Part shown: in pieces, positions 35,509 through 46,080 of the stretch
Position numbering within the stretch: position 1 is the first letter of the stretch
Layout: every line of letters starts with the position of its first letter
Assembly: GCA_010094045.1 (NCBI GenBank)
Contig: ML986579.1
Location: forward strand, 251,015-315,014
DNA: 64,000 bases
Origin: Lojkania enalia
Taxonomy: Eukaryota > Ascomycota > Dothideomycetes > Pleosporales
Reading direction: 5' to 3'
Made by a program: the position numbers and the translations under genes
The notes under the pieces: generated by a model
Databases searched by the model: none
What the model saw: only the letters and a program-made list of their open reading frames with translations
What the model was told of the DNA's origin: nothing

Positions 35509-36396
35509 AGCGACGAAGATGGCAGAGGTGCGTTATGCAGTAGTTGTGATGACCTTAGCTCCAAGTATGTCCTCAATCAGGTAAACAAAGTTGACTCCAA
35601 GGATTGTCGAAAGCCGTGGAAGACGGCTGAGAGGGAGGAAATACGGGAGGCGACTCGTGAATGCCCACAGATTGATATGGAGCCGCCGCTAGGCTGCAGT
35701 TCGACAGAGGCCACAAGGAATAGTTGTTTCCACAGGTTCGTCGTCATGGCCACTGTTCACGAGCAACAAGTTTCGCGCGCTTTCCCAATGGCGCCTAGTG
35801 TAAATCACGTGATGCGCCCCTTCTTTCCCGATGACCGAGGTTTCTCATTCGCCCAGAGAGTCCACACTCGCCCATATCCTGTTAATTTCCAGGGTTCAAG
35901 TTTCAGCACATTCATGTCAGCGCATAAAGGAGAGATATCTACTTCCAGCACTCTGCAGGCAATGCCTGGCCTGACTATTCTGCACACATTGATACAAGAC
36001 TTGAGGCCTGGGTCGCTGTGTCGGGTGTAATCGGCGTATTCCGCGCGATAGGAGTCCAGGTCGCCAACGACCTAAGAGGCAAGATATCTTATCGGGCGCT
36101 TCATCCTAGCCCAAATCAAAGAAACTATGACTACGGCATTGGAGACGCACTATCTCAAGCTTCGTTCGTTTCTTCCGATGCAAGCCTATCTGGGTTGCAC
36201 GACCAGTATCAGCAGGATCTCTTCGAAGACGCTATGGGGCGCGTACGAATATATACAAGCTTAGGTCTAAGACTTATTTTGTTTTGTTTCGAGACCAGTA
36301 TTTCATCGTATCATTATCATTCGCAGCTTCTATCGTGGTTCCGGATTTCACGGCTCCGGCGATACCCCTTCGAGTGGAAGCATTCTGCATACAGCA
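35509..36396. other. DNM1 promoter and spacer
   Basis: About 0.9 kb. A plus-strand frame covers part of it antisense to DNM1 but has no family features. It contains the E-box element listed next. Nothing else is supported. Confidence 0.5.
35806..35817 (+). promoter_or_regulatory. CACGTGATGCGC element upstream of DNM1
   Basis: Palindromic TCACGTGA E-box with a GCGC flank, 298 bp before the DNM1 ATG. The identical 12-mer occurs at 58584-58595 before ABP1. Confidence 0.4.
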
Positions 36397-37170
36397 AATG
36401 CGCATTTTGGCGGGGATGGCCCATAGCTTTTCCCTTCCAACACCAAGCAGTTTGACATCTCCCGCGGATCAGAAAGAGGTTTGCTCATTGAGTTAGATAA
36501 GAACTTCAGCAACCATAAGGGATTCGTCATCGATCCGGGCAAGTCCGCGTTGATTGTCATTTACATACAGAACTACTTCATTCACCCAACCTACCAAAAC
36601 TATACTACCGGCGTTACCGGCGCCGCCGCAGTAAAGCCGACATTGAAAGCCATTGAACGGTGTAGAAAGGAGGGTATCCAAGTAATCTAGCTCAGCTAGG
36701 GAATCACAGACCATGACCTTGTCATTCGGCCCCCTAGGTCTAGAGAGGCTTTAGCAAGAACTTAGACGGGCATATCAGACTAGGCACTGAGCTGCTTGAT
36801 GACCTGGGAAGATGATTGTTCGAAGGAACCTGGAATGTGGAATTATATGCACCTTTGAAGACTGCTGCTCAGCCTCATGGTCTTTTCTTCGATAAGAACC
36901 GCATGAGCGGAATCTGGTCAACAGAGGGGCCTCTACACAAGTATGTACGGGAAGCAAACAAAATGACTATTTCTTTTGCTAAGGTCAATACCAACTAGTG
37001 TGTTCTCGGCAGAGTAACGGACGCGTATTCCTAGGGATGGGATTGGGTGCTCCTAGGCGATACGCCGGGATGATGATAGATAGAGCCCAAGAATTGGTGG
37101 ATTGCCTTGACTTGACGAATGTGAGATTCGTCACTGACAGCGACGCATTTTGTCGAGCGCAATTAATATA
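36397..37170 (+). pseudogene. Broken isochorismatase-like cysteine hydrolase
   Basis: Recognisable pieces of an isochorismatase-superfamily hydrolase run in order: AHFGGDGP, stop, LFPSNTKQFD; then GFVIDPGKSALIVIYIQNYF (the DxQN core, here Y-I-Q-N); then TLKAIERCRKEGIQVI, stop, LS, stop, GITDHDL. After a frameshift near 36735 come LFEGTWNVELY, FFDKNRMSGIWSTEGPL and KVNTN, stop, CVLGRVTDAYS, stop, GWDWVLLGD. A last piece in another frame reads DRAQELVD and FVTDSDAFC. Several stops sit where relatives have Trp (TGG to TAG) or Gln (CAG to TAG), all explained by C-to-T changes, those at TGG in CpA context on the opposite strand, as in RIP. Normal family members hydrolyse amide or vinyl-ether bonds of small molecules. 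No functional product is expected. Confidence 0.78.
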
Positions 37171-37572
37171 AAGCGTTCTGGAGCGTACATAAGAGCACGG
37201 TTGTTCGGGTTCGTCATACCCATTATGACTTTCTGTATTTTCATTCTGCGGATACTCTTCATCTCACACGTTATGCTTCCATTTTCATTATAGAAAAAGC
37301 TAATATTATCTGAGTTGAAGTTGGAATTTTCGGCTGTGGCTAATTCGCCAGTCGTTGCACTTGATCTACGCTGTGAGGCACTAATGACGACAGAACGCGG
37401 GGACCCTATTCTAAAAACTACCTTGCACGGTAACTTTAACTTCTACATTTAATATTACTATAATCCTCAATTGCAACCGTAGACGCATTATATCGAGTCG
37501 GTATTTTCGTAGCCTCACGCGGTTGATTATGATTATTGTTATTTGACGATACCACAGAAACTGTACGCTACA
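37171..37572. other. Spacer upstream of the PEBP gene
   Basis: About 400 bp of AT-rich DNA; nothing is supported beyond a presumed promoter. Confidence 0.5.
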
Positions 37573-38381
37573 ATGCTCGTACCTCTAATCGCTTTTCTCC
37601 AGCTCTGGGGGACTGCAACCGCATTGCCCACAGAACAGAAGCCTCTTAAGGATTTAAAGTCGAGTAATGCCCTGAAAGTTCAGGCTAAGTATAATTTTCG
37701 GCCTTAAACTATGGGGTCCTTCAACTAATTATGGCAGGCTCAAGAAAGCAGAAATCATCCCAACAGTCATTGACGACTTCCTACCTTCTGTATCTCTCTC
37801 AGTATCATGGAAAAAGGATAGTGCATCCCTCGGAAATACTATCAAACCAAAGCGTCTACAGAAGCAGCCCTCAATCACCATCCATAATGAGACCAACCAT
37901 GCAGCATCAAACATGACCTACATCGTGACTCTAACTGACCCGGATGCGCCTTCCCGCGACAACCCCGAATGGTCCGAAATGTGCCATTGGATTGCCGCGA
38001 ATGTCTCGCTCTCCGCTAAGACCTACTTAATCCTTCCCATTGATGACCTTGTCACTGAGCAAGAGGAAGTGAACAGAACACAAGACAATGTCATAGAGTA
38101 CAAACCCCCGGGTCCCCCTCCAAAGACCGGGAAACATCGATATGTGTTCCTAGTCTTTGCGCCACAGAATGGAACCACCGATCCCTTGAATTTGTCCAAA
38201 CCCAAAGACAGACAGCACTGGGGAACAGGAATCGAGGGAGGCGGCGTTAGGGAGTGGGCCGAGTCGAATGGTTTAAATGTTGTTGGTAAGTATCACCAAA
38301 TCTTGATATTGACTTGAAGCTTTGATTATTGACGTTGTTGTAGGAGCAAATTTTATTTACTCTCAGCACAAGAAACAGTAA
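37573..38381 (+). CDS. Secreted phosphatidylethanolamine-binding (PEBP) protein
   Basis: Three exons, 37573-37688, 37738-38285 and 38344-38381, 233 aa. A signal peptide opens the protein (MLVPLIAFLQLWGTATALP). The PEBP fold follows with its two ligand-pocket motifs: the first is DPDAPSRDNPEWSEMCHW and the second is GPPPKTGKHRYVFLVF. Four possible N-glycosylation sites lie in exon 2 (for example NETN, NMTY, NVSL). The end GANFIYSQHKKQ is also canonical, which supports the last 38-nt exon. Cytosolic relatives such as yeast Tfs1 inhibit carboxypeptidase Y and bind phospholipid; here the signal peptide and glycosylation sites suggest a vacuolar or extracellular form. Introns are 49 and 58 nt. Confidence 0.9.
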
Positions 38382-38808
38382 GCTGGTAGCATCGAGAAAT
38401 AAACAGCGTTTACCGATAAAATCCATTGTCATTAGCGCTTATGGCACTGTAACATACCACTCTCCTATCACTCCACTACGCGACGCAATGCCCCTCAAAC
38501 ATGCACCTTAGTTTTGGGCAGCTGTATGCAATTACACTATGAAGTTCACAGCCTCCTTTATTATTAATGCAGAAAGTGTCAACAACGCTGAAGCGATGAG
38601 AGGCAACTGTAGCCTGGGACTTAACGTGCATCTCCGGGTTTGGAATGTGCGCTTCACATCTGAGCTAATTAATTTGTACTAAGATGAGGTTCACTTTTCC
38701 ATGTCAGGCTCTTCAAATTTGCTAATATTCACATGTGGGACGTCGCAATGTTTCTCATCGTTTGCAATAAATGTAGACGAACTCCGAGCACGCAATTCAA
38801 TGAACTTT
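38382..38808. other. Convergent 3' spacer between PEBP and peptidase genes
   Basis: 427 bp between two converging stop codons; nothing else is seen. Confidence 0.5.
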
Positions 38809-40072
38809 TCAGTGTTTGACGCTAACATCCACAAATCTGGCGCGTGGTTTTGGTGTCTCCCAAGCGGCTTTCACTTCGGGAATAGAATTAGGGACCCTTA
38901 ACATGCGCATACGATTTGGGTTCGGTTTCGGTATCGTGGGCTTTGAAGGGAGGTAGGTCCTTGCAAGTCTCGCACCCATATAGACAACTATGTCAAAGTT
39001 AGCGTCACATTCAAACCGTTCCTTCTAGAAACTTCTCCACAAGATGGTAACTTGTTAAGATATAAACTCACCCCATAAGAACCACTGATAGTTAGCCGCA
39101 TTCCGCATTGCCTGCTCCTGACTCAGCTGTGCTAGCGCATTCGCCTCCTCTGGCCTATACAGCGTCGGCTGGGCACTAGTCGGGAAATTGCCGTTGTAAG
39201 TTGGCGAAGCTGGGTCGTTGGCAATTGCCCAAGTCATGTCCCTGATATGGGTATCTCCATCGGGGCCATAGTCGTTGTCTATGTAGTGCATAATCTATTT
39301 ACACTCCTTGTCAGCTTATGTATTTTAAGAAGACTATAGCAGAATGCATACCTCGTGCGCAATCGTCGTAGCACGATTCCCAGTATAGCGAATTGTGTCA
39401 AAGTTGTTCTGGTCACCCGGTTGGAACCGAAATCCGGTAAGAGCGTGCTGGTTCTCAAAGAAAGGTGGGTAAATCGTCATAGTACGGCCTCGTACGGACG
39501 CAATCCTACTATTAGTTAGTACCTTCATCTCATACGTGAGGATAGTTGTTCCTTACGCTCTTGGCCTATTTGGATGAGGGGTTGGCTATGCAGTTATTAA
39601 CAACTTTATCTTTGGAACATCCAGCTGGTTCAAAAATACTTACCGACCTAATAACAAAACCTAGCATTCCATTCTGACCAATCGTCGCTAGATTGTTCAC
39701 GATGTTTCGTATAGTATCGAGATTTTGCGTATTAAATTCGTTCCCGAAGTACGTCTGGAACTCGGGGGTGAGTTGGCCCTGAGTCTGAATACCTTGTAAA
39801 TGCCGCAATCCGATCATGCCGAGCCACTGCGCGTCGGAGATAGCCTGACGGACTTGGAATATTTGGTTTGTGTCATCAAAGCCGATGAGGTGAAAGGACT
39901 GTGCTGGCTGGGTTGCGCGCGGTTTGAGTTGGCCAAGTGATGTATGTCCGTCTGGCAATACATCTTTTGGTACGATGTTAAAGCGTGTATCAAGAGCTGA
40001 AGATGTTCCGGTGGGACGACATATGGCCGTACTGACAAAGAGCCCAATGGCAAGGACGGCGTGAAGGAACAT
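38809..40072 (-). CDS. Secreted HExxH metallopeptidase-like protein
   Basis: Five exons on the minus strand: 40072-39644, 39585-39557, 39505-39352, 39294-39072 and 38987-38809; 337 aa. A signal peptide (FLHAVLAIGLFVSTAIC) starts it. The zinc motif HEIMH lies at residues 203-207, split by an intron after HE, and is followed by YIDNDYGPDGD. This order resembles the fungal putative-peptidase/aspzincin-like group (HRXXH, M35-like) that I recall, including the TIYPPFFENQ strand before the helix and the NYQWF helix after it. Exon 2 is only 29 nt. The last splice is inferred from a strong GTGAGT donor (39071), a GCTAAC branch and TAG acceptor; it extends the NYQWFLW helix into VYMGARLARTYLP, which suits the family. 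Without it the protein would end at 39055. It is probably an extracellular protease or a relative that lost activity. Confidence 0.75.
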
Positions 40073-40786
40073 ATTGACTAGGAGCGATGATAAAAACCAA
40101 TGGGAAGATAATCAACGTCAACACCTTGGTCTAAGAAAAGTCGAATCTCTTACAGGCTTGATTTGAGGAATATATGAGCCTTCATGTAGGCGTCATACAC
40201 ATTTTGTACGGAATTAACTATCCGAAAACTGATGCAACTTACAACCGAGTAGTTAAAATTAAAGCTATATTACGAGATATACTTCCATATATATTTGCCC
40301 CAAACACTAAATTATTAAGGGATGAGGTGAGAGTATTCAAATCATTAAGTTCCAATAATATCTGTACTGTCTCCGGCCAATGTTTGATTCTGGGGCTGAA
40401 ACTATAAGGCTGTTAAGTTTGATTAGCTTTTAGGGCGGGGAGCATGCTCAATCAATCATGGAACTTAGCCCTTTAAACTTAGTGTTATATTTCTCAGCCG
40501 CTTTTTGGGTGAGACGGTTTGCTTACTGATATCCCGCTGCCACCGCCACACGACATTGTCAAATCCATACAGCTTATGTTTAGATCAGCAGGCACAGCTA
40601 CATGAGATCAGGGGTGATTATAGTGTACACCAAAAGCGATCCCATAAATAATTTCCTACATAAGTGTAAATGCGCTACTTCAGTGGCAGTGCCATTTCCC
40701 ATTGATATCTCAAACTACATATTAGCAGCTAATCCTTGGGAATATTCTTAATTTCTTATTTTTGCTTCAACCAAGAGTTATTGGAA
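40073..40786. other. Divergent promoter of two secreted-protein genes
   Basis: 714 bp, AT-rich, between the peptidase and the Cys-rich gene. No coding sequence or clear operator is recognised. Confidence 0.5.
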
Positions 40787-41705
40787 ATGTTTTTCACAAG
40801 CCGAGCTCTGCTTTCTCTAACTAGTGTTTTTGCATCTGTCGCTCTCCAAGTCGCTGGTCAAGTCTCATGCGATGCTAGTGCAACTAGTCCGGACGATGCA
40901 TGGCGATCCCGAATGCATGATGAAATTGTTGATGAGAATTCGGCAGTAACGGAAATGATATTCGGGATGTGTTCGCTGAATCATCCATACTACGATTGTA
41001 ACGCGAACGGAAATACACCCAATCACTGCAAATACACGGTTAAGTAAGTATTCTATTGCTATTCGAGGAGGGGGCGAGTCTAATGTTACCTTTAGCACTC
41101 TCTCGTACAATGCGACTTTTGAGATGTGGAGCGATAGTGGAAGATACCTCGCCTGCGATCCTTCTCAGCATACTAATCCTGCGGTATGAAGCGACGATTT
41201 GAGTGGAAATAAGTGCCGCTGATGATTCTAGAACCTCATTAACGGATTCTGTATTTCGAGTCATCCGCCCCAACAGGGCTCTGGTTATTATCGTAGCCCT
41301 GTCGACAACTACAATCTTCAGCTAGTCGCCAACTTGCCGTTTGTTTCTTGCAGCGGAGATGACCTCCCACCAGGAAACCCCGCCGGCAAAATATCCACTC
41401 TACTGCAAGAAGTCTGTGGTGCAGATGCTTGTCAAGAGCCTGAAGACAAACCTGAATGCGATAGAATCGTTCGCGACAACCCGGATTACTACGTTCGCCT
41501 CAAGGCGCAAAACTATGGGGAAGGCGGAACACCCCATTGTGGGTCGGCTGCTGGAGAGATAATTTCAAGATGTATTCAGGACAAGGGGAAAAGGGGAGGG
41601 TGGTGGGGAATCGGGGGAATGCAGGGAAAATCCCAGGAATATATCGAATATCAGTGGTTCAACGAAGTTTTTCAGAATTTTGAAGATATTGATGAGACAC
41701 AGTAG
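40787..41705 (+). CDS. Secreted cysteine-rich protein of unknown function, 272 aa
   Basis: Three exons, 40787-41043, 41096-41183 and 41232-41705. A signal peptide (TSRALLSLTSVFASVALQVAG) precedes a mature protein with 12 cysteines, an even number that suits disulfide bonding (SCDAS, GMCSLN, YDCNA, HCKY, ACDPS, FCISS, VSCSG, EVCG, ACQEP, ECDR, HCGS, RCIQ). Aromatic stretches occur near the C terminus (GGWWGIGG, YIEYQWFNEVF). No domain is recognised. Exon junctions rebuild YTVNTLSYNATF and HTNPANLINGFC in frame, which supports the model. It is divergent from the secreted peptidase gene. It could be an effector-like or wall-associated protein, but this is inference; I do not recognise a family. 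Confidence 0.75.
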
Positions 41706-42272
41706 AGTAGGAATGGTAACGGGGCCTCTTCTTTCGATAAATTTGTTTACGCTATAGAGCTAAAAGAAAGCTGAGAATGTACTGAGAATCGAAGCTTTAA
41801 AATGATGAATGTCATTAGTAAATAACTTGAGGAAGTACGATGATCGGCGGGGGAAGATTAGGTAGCAACGATGAGACATTAAAATATCGACAAAAAGGGT
41901 GAACGGATATAGACAACAGGGGATGAAATAATCACAAGCGTTCCTGTACACAAGATAGGTATTAGCGTTACAGCGTACCCGTGACTTCGTTGTCCCACGA
42001 AATCCAGAGACATAGATAGGATGGACCGTCTATCGTCGACGCCACAGTTTGACGCCTAACCCATCTTGCCAACGTGTCGGTGCTTGAGTTAGGTCGAAAG
42101 ATTGATACTGAGCTAGTAGAGAAAAAGGTCGAACAAAAATTGGATGGTTCACTAGTTTCGAGATAACTCTTAGCAAGCTAACATATTAATCCAGCCATGA
42201 GACTTTATAATCTATACTAAGCCCTATTACTATTTCGGGTGCGCGAGTTGTTCTCTAACTACCCAATATGGC
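41706..42272. other. Convergent 3' spacer before MMS19
   Basis: 567 bp between two converging stop codons; nothing supported. Confidence 0.5.
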
Positions 42273-45200
42273 TCATTCTTCATCATCTGCTTCATCAACA
42301 TCTAACCATTGCCTCCTGCACCTCACAGCCGTACTTCTCACCACCCGTTTCTTGTCATCAAGAGTGGGCAACAGCTTCATAACAACCTGCCTTCGATATG
42401 GCAGTAATATCTCCTGTCTCATTTTCTCTGGCACAAGCATAAGACATTTGAGCGCAGCAGCTCTGACCCGTGGTGGTGTAATCGTATTGGCATTTACTGC
42501 GGACGATACGGACAAATGCTTGTTCGAGAGAGGAACTGAGTTCTCGAGAAGGCGAGAAATCAGACTCCCAGCATGTTCTTCAATTCGCTTGGGTCGTTCT
42601 TGCAATATGGACATCAATGTGCCAACTGCGGCTTCTTTGATCACATCCTCACCTTTGAGATCCAGCGATTGGAGAAGTAACGGAACTAGCCGTTCGATCT
42701 CATCGACAACAACCTCAAATGGCATCCATTTCAATACGCCGCTTAAGGCAATGAGATAATTAGGCTTCGATTCTGGGCTTGCTTCGCGAATAGACTGGGT
42801 GATATTCGGAACGAGAAGTGCGAATGACTTCTGCTTATGCAATCCGGATATCTGACAGTGATTCTCTTTGGTGAGAAGGTCATCGGGCTGAAGAAGGGTC
42901 GTAAAACCATGCGCAACGGTGATGCCGTATTGGGGATGAGAAAGGAATGAGAGTAGTGACTGGTACAGCGTCGATAAGAGCGGGCTATTCCTGAGGAGTA
43001 TTCCTTTAAGCACCGCGAATATGATACGTATCCGTGGCGGATCCAGCCGTTCAGGAGCGAATAGCTCAACGGGAGTATTTAGTAAAGCGTCCACATGCAA
43101 CTTTAAATTCGGGGTTGGGATGAATTTATTGAATAAAAGAGAGAACTGGCGCAATGATGCGGAACGAACGGGGGACGAGAGTCCAGGTTGCTGAGAGTAC
43201 TCCAAGAGCGAAGAGACTAAATCTTGAAGCTCGCTCGGTAGTGTAGTTTCCTGGCGGAACGAGGCAAGAAGATGAGTGGAGACGATCATTGTTTTGCCTT
43301 CATCAGGAGCGTTAACTTTATAAGGCGGAACTTCCGACTGTGGCTTTCCTGAGAACAGAGTATACAGCTCTGCCGAAGTTCTGTTCTGTTTTTCGAGTGT
43401 CTGGGATCTAGTGATAAGATTGCATATCCTCCCAACTAGGTCGAGAGTTAGTTCGTCATCGAAGGCTTTGGGATGCGAAGCATCTGAGGTCGCTGTCCGC
43501 GACAGAAGAGGAATGACAATGTCCTCGTAATACGACGATGAATCTGGGTTCTGCTGGAGCCTGCTCGAACCCTGCGTAAGGGCATATAGTAGTGCTGAGA
43601 GTAGGGACACTATGTAGATGGAGGAAGACTCTTGCTTTACAGCGACGCTAAACTTGTTCTTCAGTCGAAGAATGACCGTTGGAAAGACTTTCTCTTCGCC
43701 GCCAAGTTTCGCGAAAGCTTCTAAGACTGGGACGTAGCCTCTCACTTCCTCTTCATCTTTGTCTGGTAATTCGGCTAGGAAGGCCGGGAATGCCCGGTCG
43801 ACCACTACTTGGGGCTTGTGGTGGGCGATCTCGACTAGACCGTTGGTGGCGGCTTCTTTGACTTCATCGTTTCCATGTGATTCTTCATGGATTACAATCG
43901 AGTAAAGCAACTGCGTGATCCGACCAATATCCTTGTCGTTGAGTAACTGTCGTACTTTGGATAATTGGATAAGCCCGTCCAAACATACTAATCGGAAAGA
44001 CACTTCATTGATGGGGGCGGAATTGAGCCCATTCAGCAAGACTTCTAATGCTTGGTCTTGAAATTGTGACAAGGCATTCGTGGGAATAGGCTCTTCTGCT
44101 GTGCCAAGAGCCCTCCAGTCTCCATATACATCAATATCTGCTCGAATGAGTTGAGCTAGGACTTCCAAGAGCCCCCGCCTTTTGGCTATTGTTTCTGCTG
44201 TCTGGAAAAGTAGGAAAAGATTGGGAAGGACGTTGGCTAGAACGATATTTGTCACATCCGGCGACACTCCTGCGATCTTGCGCAAGATTCGCGCTGAAGC
44301 CTGCGACTGCTTCGTTGGCGCATCCTCGAGGTGCTCGCTGCATTCCTTGGTGATTGGTCTTAAATACGCATTCAAGGGCCCGCTGGTTCCTTGAGATAGT
44401 GTTTTCGCAATTGTAGCTAATCCGTTAAGTGCTTCCTGAGCAAGGTCTTCTTCCTGCACATTAAGCACTTCAAACTTTAGTGCATCCCACAAAGTTATTG
44501 AATAAAGTGATACGGTATGAGGACCATATTCGGTAGCACAGGCTACGATCGCTTGAAGGACATCTCGCTTAGTTGTATTAGAAGTAATTCCTTGCCATAT
44601 GAGTGCAATTTACGCACCTTAGTGTTCATGGATGTAGAATCTAGCTTATCAAGAAGTGCTGGAAATGCATAAGGGGCGAAATCTGCCGTGGAGGAAATGC
44701 ATTCTCTAAGGCGGTCTTTTAAATCTTGAGCGGTGATGCCATATGGATCATCCGGAGGGGGTCTAAAGGTAATAGGAAAGTAGTTGAACACGGCATCAAA
44801 GAGCTCCTAGGTATAATCAGCGTTCCAGTCTTTCCGCAGTCCGAGAGGTTCGGCACCTGAGCGTCTGCGCCAATGCTCCACTCCGTCATAGGCACTTTCA
44901 GAATAGAAAATACAATCATAAGATTCCGCGGATCCTTCTCGCCATCAAAATATGCAATGAAGCGCGACATGAAGTCGGGCGTGGTGTCGTGCGAGTCTCG
45001 TAATGCTGGCCCTTAATGAGCGTTTTATTCGCATTGTCCCCCAAGAAACCGGGCTCATACCAGTTCTATATTTTGCCATCAATGTGTCTACAAGCTGCAA
45101 CACAGCATATCGCTCGCTCTGGAGCCTGTACTGACGGAGCGGGCGGGTCTCACTAACGAGGCTAAAGCAAACATGAGTTCGAGGTCGCGTAGCACGTTCG

Positions 45201-45772
45201 GAACGGTACGTACGTTTCCATTATCTTTGTGGCCCTCTCGTCGTCCCATCTCCCACGCTCCTCGAGCGCTATCAAGGCTTTGGCGCACGAGCCCAGGCCC
45301 TCGCCGTCGTCGAACCGGGAAAGCACGAAGTCGCAGAGGAGGTTTCCTGTCACATTATTTAGCCAAGGGCCCCGGCCGAATCCGGTGGCTCGTAAGGATA
45401 TAGGGGTCTCGCAAGGCCCGTTGGGGCACGTACGCTGCTGGACGGATAGGACTCTCTGCGGAACGAAGGACAGTACCTCAGCGAGGTAGGACATGGCTAG
45501 GTACGTCAGCGTCTTCTATGTGGAGCTTTGCTGAAGCGGAAATCGTACTCTTCGATCGCATAGCGCCATCGCTGCTATTGATATACTCGCCTAGCTCTTC
45601 GATAAGCGCGAGGAGCTTCAATTCACGATTCTGCAGCCCTGCTATGTCGTCAGCGCGCCTGCATTTCCCAGGCCCGATGGAGGCAATTACGCGTCGCTGT
45701 CTGCTGTGCGGTGGCCGAAGCCTCTTTCTTGTTCCGGTCATAGTCCAACAGGTACTGTTGGATGTCTGACAT
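42273..45772 (-). CDS. MET18: MMS19/Met18, cytosolic iron-sulfur targeting factor
   Basis: Seven exons on the minus strand: 45772-45691, 45638-45549, 45496-45214, 45152-45061, 45011-44857, 44806-44618 and 44567-42273; 1061 aa. All six introns are 49-61 nt and the frame closes exactly. The N-terminal region has the family signatures [30 protein letters not shown] and [17 protein letters not shown], then [15 protein letters not shown] and [17 protein letters not shown]. The body is HEAT repeats. The C terminus ([21 protein letters not shown]) is the best-conserved part and contacts the CIA partners. MMS19 delivers Fe-S clusters to DNA polymerases, helicases and TFIIH. The ATG at 45772 is the family start (MSDIQQYLL); the frame continues upstream to an ATG at 45955 but that stretch looks like leader. 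Identity is recalled from the family and strongly supported. Confidence 0.92.
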
Positions 45773-46080
45773 GCTCACTCGTCGCTGTAGATGTTTGTCT
45801 GAAATGTTCGCGGGGCCAAGCGCGAACCTGTGATTATGACGGAAGAAGGCCCGGGCGTTGATTGGTTGGCCGATGTCGGATGTGGGGCGAGAAAAAGTTA
45901 AGGCACGCGTGCACGAGGGGCAGTAGGTGAATGGGAATGTGCTGGGTAGAGTCATAGAACGCTATTTTATAAATCGGTGGGAAGAACCACTTGGCCTTGA
46001 CTTAATCTTGATTGCCTCCCTTCCGACCCTTTCCTTTTCCTTCGCTTTGCTTTTCCTGATTGCCATCCTCTTGCTGCCCA
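45773..46080. promoter_or_regulatory. Divergent promoter MMS19 / MTD1
   Basis: 308 bp separate two divergent ATGs, so the genes share or overlap promoters. The right half is CT-rich (CTTTTCCTTTTCC type), as in many fungal core promoters. Confidence 0.5.

Noticed and set aside
35461..36030. 189-codon plus-strand frame antisense to the DNM1 start
   Set aside because: Covers the DNM1 first exon on the other strand and has no recognisable protein features.
45773..45955. N-terminal extension of MMS19 to an upstream ATG at 45955
   Set aside because: Family members start at the [13 protein letters not shown] motif, and the extension would cover most of the shared promoter with MTD1.
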